From positions 62,001 to 126,000 of the forward strand of contig JANQPB010000037.1 of the NCBI GenBank assembly GCA_028285495.1: a stretch of DNA of 64,000 bases, in the 5' to 3' direction. Origin of the DNA: Acidimicrobiales bacterium (GTDB taxonomy: Bacteria > Actinomycetota > Acidimicrobiia > Acidimicrobiales > SZUA-35). Made by a program: the position numbers and the translations under genes. Below are positions 60,671 to 64,000 of the stretch, piece after piece (the stretch's first letter is position 1; the number at the start of each line of letters is the position of its first letter). The notes below the pieces were generated by a model. The model was given only the letters and a program-made list of their open reading frames with translations. It did not search any database and was not told the origin of the DNA.

Positions 60671-61246
60671 ATGGATCCGACCGCCGTGGCCGTTGTCGCC
60701 TCCGTCGAGGACCCGGCCCGATTCGGTGAGGTCTTCGATCGCCACTATCCGCTGATTTGGCGGTACCTGGCTCGGACGGTCGGCCCCGATGTCGCCGATG
60801 ACCTGGCCGGAGATGTCTTCGCGGCGGCGTTCTGTGCCCGCGATCGATTCGATCCGACGAGGGGCCACGTTCGATCGTGGCTCTACGGGATCGCAGCGAA
60901 TCGCATGCGCCTCGCCCACCGCACCGACGGGAGGGCTCGTCGTGCGCTGAGCCGGTTCGCGCGCGAACAAGTGACGGACGACGACATCTCCGCAGTCGAC
61001 GATGCCCGTTGGTACGCGGACCGGATCGAGCGAGTCCGCAACGCGATGCTGGACCTGGACGCTGACGAGTTCGAGGTCTTGACCCTGGTGGCCTGGGAGG
61101 AGCTCTCCTACCGCGAGGTCGCCGCCGCGCTGGCGATCCCGGTCGGCACCGTGCGATCCCGGCTCCATCGGGCCCGCACCAGACTCCGAGCCCTCGTCCA
61201 CGAGGATGTCCGGCAGACCGGCCGAAGGGAGGCACCGAGACCATGA
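60671..61246 (+). CDS. ECF RNA polymerase sigma factor
   Basis: 191 residues. Region 2: FDRHYPLIWRYLARTVGPDV, ADDLAGDVFAAAFCARDRFD, VRSWLYGIAANRMRLAHR. Region 4: LDADEFEVLTLVAWEELSYR, EVAAALAIPVGTVRSRLHRA. The stop overlaps the ATG of the downstream membrane protein, a normal sigma/anti-sigma pairing. No clear ECF promoter could be assigned upstream. Confidence 0.93.
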   Translation: MDPTAVAVVASVEDPARFGEVFDRHYPLIWRYLARTVGPDVADDLAGDVFAAAFCARDRFDPTRGHVRSWLYGIAANRMRLAHRTDGRARRALSRFAREQVTDDDISAVDDARWYADRIERVRNAMLDLDADEFEVLTLVAWEELSYREVAAALAIPVGTVRSRLHRARTRLRALVHEDVRQTGRREAPRP

Positions 61247-62400
61247 CCGACCTCGACGATCTCCTGGCGTCGGCACGACCCGATCCGGACGGACCGACCA
61301 CAGCCGTGACTGCTCGCCACCGCGCCCAGCTCGACCAGCTGATCGACCAGCGCCGGAGCCAGCCCGCTCGGTCGACGCCGGCTCCGCTCGTCTCCGATGG
61401 TGGCCGAGCGACCACGAGCGGGAGGGCGAGAGGCGTCTACCTGACGGCTCTCGCTGTTGGCCTCGTTGTCATCGGCCTCTCAGCGGCAACCCTGATCGTC
61501 CGCTCGGAGCCCTCGATCACTCCAGGCCAGGGCAGAGAGATCCAGACCGGAGACATCCACGCCGGCTGGTACGTACCGGCGAACCTCGCACCGGGCTGGC
61601 GACTGGACCTCGCCTACCGCCAACACGATGTCAGCTACCTGGGCCTCCGCGACGGTTCCGGCAACACCGTGCGCATCCTGACCGGGACGAGCGACCACTT
61701 CGGTGAGTCGTGGGCCTCGGTGGAGTTGGCCGGCATCACCGATGGACATGGATGGGTCCAAGGCGATCCGGGAACCTCCGTCCGGATCCTGGCCGACGGT
61801 CAGGTGCAGGTCTTCGAGACCTTCCACTACCGGGAGCTCCCAGCATCGCTCCGAGCGGACATCGACTCGATGCGCTCACTCGTGCTCGTCGGCGACGAAG
61901 GCCTCTCGATCGATCCGATCGACGTGGAAGCAGGCCCATACCTCCCGGTGGCGACGGCACTGTTCGATGGCCAGGCTCACACGTTCGGTATCGCCGGCCC
62001 GAGCGGCCGATTCGCAGCCACCTCGATCTACGCCGGCACCGCCCCCGCCACCGAAGGTCTCGCTTCGGCTCGTGGCTGCTGCCGAACACTCGACACCCAG
62101 GGGAACGCGGTGCGCTTCGTCGAAGTCTGGACGTCCGAATCCGGCGGTGGGGCACTGGTCGCCGGCTTCCTGGAGCCCGAGGTCGCCCGAGCGGATCTGC
62201 ACCTCGCCGATGGCACGTTCGTCGCGGCGCTGCCCGAGACCCGCGACCACGGGTTGCCGGTGAACTTCTTCCTGATCACGCTCCCACCGAGCGCCACCCC
62301 GGCCGAAGCCCAGGCGAGTCTGGACCATGTCGAGCGCGTCGTCGCCTACGACATGGATGGCAACGAGATCGAGCAGCTCACCGACATCCACGTCAACTGA
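61243..62400 (+). CDS. Membrane protein, likely anti-sigma factor
   Basis: 385 residues. A ~60-residue cytosolic part (DDLLASARPDPDGP, RAQLDQLIDQRRSQ) precedes one membrane helix (YLTALAVGLVVIGLSAATLI), then ~300 residues outside, strand-rich, with GWYVPANLAPGWRLDLAY, a Cys pair in SARGCCRTLD and a final ITLPPSATPAEAQASLD. ATG overlaps the sigma stop, so it likely holds the sigma factor at the membrane. The outer domain is not a known sensor to me. Confidence 0.82.
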   Translation: MTDLDDLLASARPDPDGPTTAVTARHRAQLDQLIDQRRSQPARSTPAPLVSDGGRATTSGRARGVYLTALAVGLVVIGLSAATLIVRSEPSITPGQGREIQTGDIHAGWYVPANLAPGWRLDLAYRQHDVSYLGLRDGSGNTVRILTGTSDHFGESWASVELAGITDGHGWVQGDPGTSVRILADGQVQVFETFHYRELPASLRADIDSMRSLVLVGDEGLSIDPIDVEAGPYLPVATALFDGQAHTFGIAGPSGRFAATSIYAGTAPATEGLASARGCCRTLDTQGNAVRFVEVWTSESGGGALVAGFLEPEVARADLHLADGTFVAALPETRDHGLPVNFFLITLPPSATPAEAQASLDHVERVVAYDMDGNEIEQLTDIHVN

Positions 62401-62460
62401 GCCAGCCGCCGCACCTCGTCGAACCGACACCACCAACCAGGAGGCGAACAGGTGCGCAGC

Positions 62461-62540
62461 TACGGCACGTCTCGAGCGCGCGAGTTCACCGGTCGCCACT
62501 CCGCCTGGTCTCACCGACGGTGACGGCCAGACCGGCCGTG
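62461..62540. repeat. Dispersed imperfect repeat, copy 2
   Basis: Partner of the element at 41231-41309: ACGGCACGTCTCG is identical, and the rest matches at about three quarters of positions with one gap. Lies in the 293-base gap after the anti-sigma-like gene, which otherwise shows no gene. Confidence 0.35.
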
Positions 62541-62693
62541 CCGCTGCGGGCCTCGCCCCTTGCGGCGGCCGAGCCGCCTCGGATGGCCGAGCTGGCCTCG
62601 ACCACGTCAACCGAGATCGACAGAACCGCGTCGCCGCGAACCGCTTCCAAGGTCCAGCACCCAGCTGACGGCAGGACCCATCCGGTCCCCCAC

Positions 62694-63071
62694 TCAGCGC
62701 CAGGACGATCCCAGTTCGAACCGCGTGGACCCTTCGGACCCCAGGGTCAGCTGCTCGACCACTCCGTCGGGACCAATCGCTCGAAACGAGGCATCACCCT
62801 CACCGGTCAGACGCCACACGATCTTGAGTTCCTCATCGACACCGAACACGAGACCCTCGCCGGGCCGGGTCCGAGTCTGCGCAGCGAAGATCAGCGCCCA
62901 GCCCTCCGCCTCCGTCGCTCCCGTTGCCTCGACCTCGACCCCGATCAGGGGATCAACCACGGCCCGGCTCGGTTCGCAGGCCCCAGCGATCGAGCTCTCG
63001 AACGAGGGCGGCTGCGAGCACGCAACCACCGCGACGAGCACTGGCACCGTGGCCCAACGCATCGAGGGCAT
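62694..63071 (-). CDS. Small secreted lipoprotein of unknown function
   Basis: 125 residues from ATG 63071 (or 63062). Signal RWATVPVLVAVVACSQ with the lipid-anchored Cys at ~17. The mature part has a second Cys (SIAGACEPSRA) and strand-turn text GEGLVFGVDEELKIVWRLTG, ending LTLGSEGSTRFELGSSWR. No family recognised. Confidence 0.75.
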   Translation of the reverse strand: MPSMRWATVPVLVAVVACSQPPSFESSIAGACEPSRAVVDPLIGVEVEATGATEAEGWALIFAAQTRTRPGEGLVFGVDEELKIVWRLTGEGDASFRAIGPDGVVEQLTLGSEGSTRFELGSSWR

Positions 63072-63235
63072 GCTGCAACGGCGCCTTGTGCAGACCCACC
63101 GTCGGACTCGAGGTCGGATGGACACGACCACGCGGATCTACGCCGCTCGGCCGGAACGACTGGGTGCTCCAGGTTCCGCTGAAGCTGGTGGTCGTGTTGC
63201 GGCCATGCTCCACGAGAGCCGAAGGGATGGTTCCC

Positions 63236-64000
63236 TCAGTCCTCGTAGTGATCGGTCACGAAGTTCTGCTCCCGAAGCGGTGGGCGGACATAGGTCGCCT
63301 GTTGCCGTGGCGGGAGCACCAGCTCGGCGATCGGTTGGTCCTCGTAGGGAACGGAATCGAGCAGATGGCGGATGCAGTTGAGCCGAGCCCGCCGCTTGTC
63401 ATCGGCGTCGATGACCCACCACGGCGAGGCCTTGGTGTCGGTGTGTTCGAACATGACGTCCTTGGCCCGGCTGTAGTCGACCCAGTGAGCCCGGGACTCG
63501 AGATCCAGCTCGCTCAGCTTCCACCGCTTGGCCGGGCGAGCGATGCGATCAGCGAAGCGGCGCTCCTGCTCATCATCGCTCACCGAGAACCAGAACTTGA
63601 TGAGTATGAGCCCGTCACGGATCAGCATCCGCTCGAAGTCCGGGCACGAGACCAGGAAGCGGTCGTACTCGTCGTCGGTGCAGAAGCCCATGACCCGCTC
63701 GACCCCGGCGCGGTTGTACCAGCTCCGGTCGAAGAGCACGATCTCCCCGGCCGACGGGAGATGGGCGACGTATCGCTGGAAGTACCACTGCGTCCGCTCC
63801 CGCTCGGTCGGCTTGTCGAGCGCAACGACCCGGACAACGCGGGGGTTGGTCCGTTCGACGATCCGCTTGATCGCCCCACCCTTTCCCGCCGCATCGCGGC
63901 CTTCGAAGAGCACGCAGACCTTCACCCCGGTTCGCCTCACGTGATCCTGGAGCTTGACCAGCTCGCGCTGGAGGCGGAGCAGCTCAGGTTCGTAGATCGA
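63236..64000 (-). CDS. ppk2: Polyphosphate kinase 2 (PPK2), N-terminus beyond window
   Basis: 255 residues visible; the frame runs off the right edge. Transfers phosphate between polyphosphate and nucleotides. Walker A VLFEGRDAAGKGGAIKR, lid FQRYVAHLPSAGEIVLFDRS followed by WYNRAGVERVMGF, and IKFWFSVSDDEQERRFADR, all hallmarks of single-domain class I PPK2. EPELLRLQRELVKLQDHV at the edge is the normal N-terminal helix, so only ~20-40 residues are missing. No neighbour is visible to explain regulation. Confidence 0.95.
   Translation of the reverse strand, partial: SIYEPELLRLQRELVKLQDHVRRTGVKVCVLFEGRDAAGKGGAIKRIVERTNPRVVRVVALDKPTERERTQWYFQRYVAHLPSAGEIVLFDRSWYNRAGVERVMGFCTDDEYDRFLVSCPDFERMLIRDGLILIKFWFSVSDDEQERRFADRIARPAKRWKLSELDLESRAHWVDYSRAKDVMFEHTDTKASPWWVIDADDKRRARLNCIRHLLDSVPYEDQPIAELVLPPRQQATYVRPPLREQNFVTDHYED

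Noticed and set aside
1..64000. tRNA, rRNA, riboswitch or prophage/transposon genes
   Set aside because: No cloverleaf, conserved rRNA segment, transposase or integrase motif was found by eye on either strand; a covariance search would be needed to exclude weak RNAs.

Overview
The window is uniformly GC-rich DNA (roughly two thirds G+C by eye, strong G/C bias at third codon positions, frequent GTG/TTG starts). Its gene content is typical of a high-GC actinobacterium: many TetR regulators, a WYL regulator, three ECF sigma factors, a CaiB/MaoC/acyl-CoA-dehydrogenase cluster, lipoproteins and PPK2. The style suggests an environmental Acidimicrobiia-like lineage, but that is an inference without any marker gene. 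I see no rRNA, tRNA, CRISPR array, prophage or insertion sequence. The left and right edges cut through genes (an LLM-class oxidoreductase and a PPK2 kinase).

Layout. 1-5.8 kb: oxidoreductase/TetR pair, a glucosamine unit (nagB plus a GH9 hydrolase that may be an exo-glucosaminidase), and a DGPF protein with its ECF42-type sigma factor behind a plausible self-recognised promoter. 6-10.2 kb: a secreted serpin, an epoxide-hydrolase-like enzyme divergent from a WYL regulator with a perfect inverted repeat between them, and a TetR. 10.3-20.9 kb: a nine-gene minus-strand catabolic operon (two MaoC, acyl-CoA dehydrogenase, two CaiB-type CoA transferases, SDR, MmgE/PrpD, nitronate monooxygenase, alpha/beta hydrolase) with a divergent CitE/malyl-CoA-lyase-like gene. 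The gene set points to CoA-linked breakdown of a C5 branched dicarboxylate such as itaconate, mesaconate or citramalate. 21-24.6 kb: SRPBCC protein, AraC regulator and a phenol-hydroxylase-type flavoprotein.

24.8-29.5 kb: a two-component system and ABC transporter operon plus a secreted lipoprotein gene, each preceded by the same perfect 16-bp palindrome; this looks like a small self-contained regulon. 29.8-32.8 kb: TetR regulators, a CoA-binding protein and some decayed sequence. 32.8-35.3 kb: a TetR-controlled operon with a two-haem ferric-reductase-like flavoprotein, a tiny membrane peptide and two mutually related small proteins ending in a Tyr-Phe-Gly-Lys motif. This is the best candidate for an undescribed system. 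35.3-44 kb: CGNR regulator and cupin, an acyltransferase-3 membrane protein with a novel N-terminal half, a metallo-beta-lactamase-fold hydrolase, RidA, a zinc-ribbon/propeller protein and an orphan DppB-type permease.

44-49 kb: MacB-like ABC exporter, beta-lactamase-family serine hydrolase and lipoprotein in one operon. 49-53 kb: small genes, including a MarR/SRPBCC divergent pair with a clear operator. 53-55.3 kb: an ECF sigma factor overlapping a membrane protein that carries a thioredoxin-like CxxC domain, a possible redox-sensing anti-sigma factor. 55.7-64 kb: HExxH lipoprotein, Tat-exported amine oxidase whose start codon overlaps that of a divergent TetR, a decayed squalene-cyclase-like gene, a third ECF sigma/anti-sigma pair, a lipoprotein and PPK2.

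All functional names come from recognisable motifs and general family knowledge; nothing was searched.
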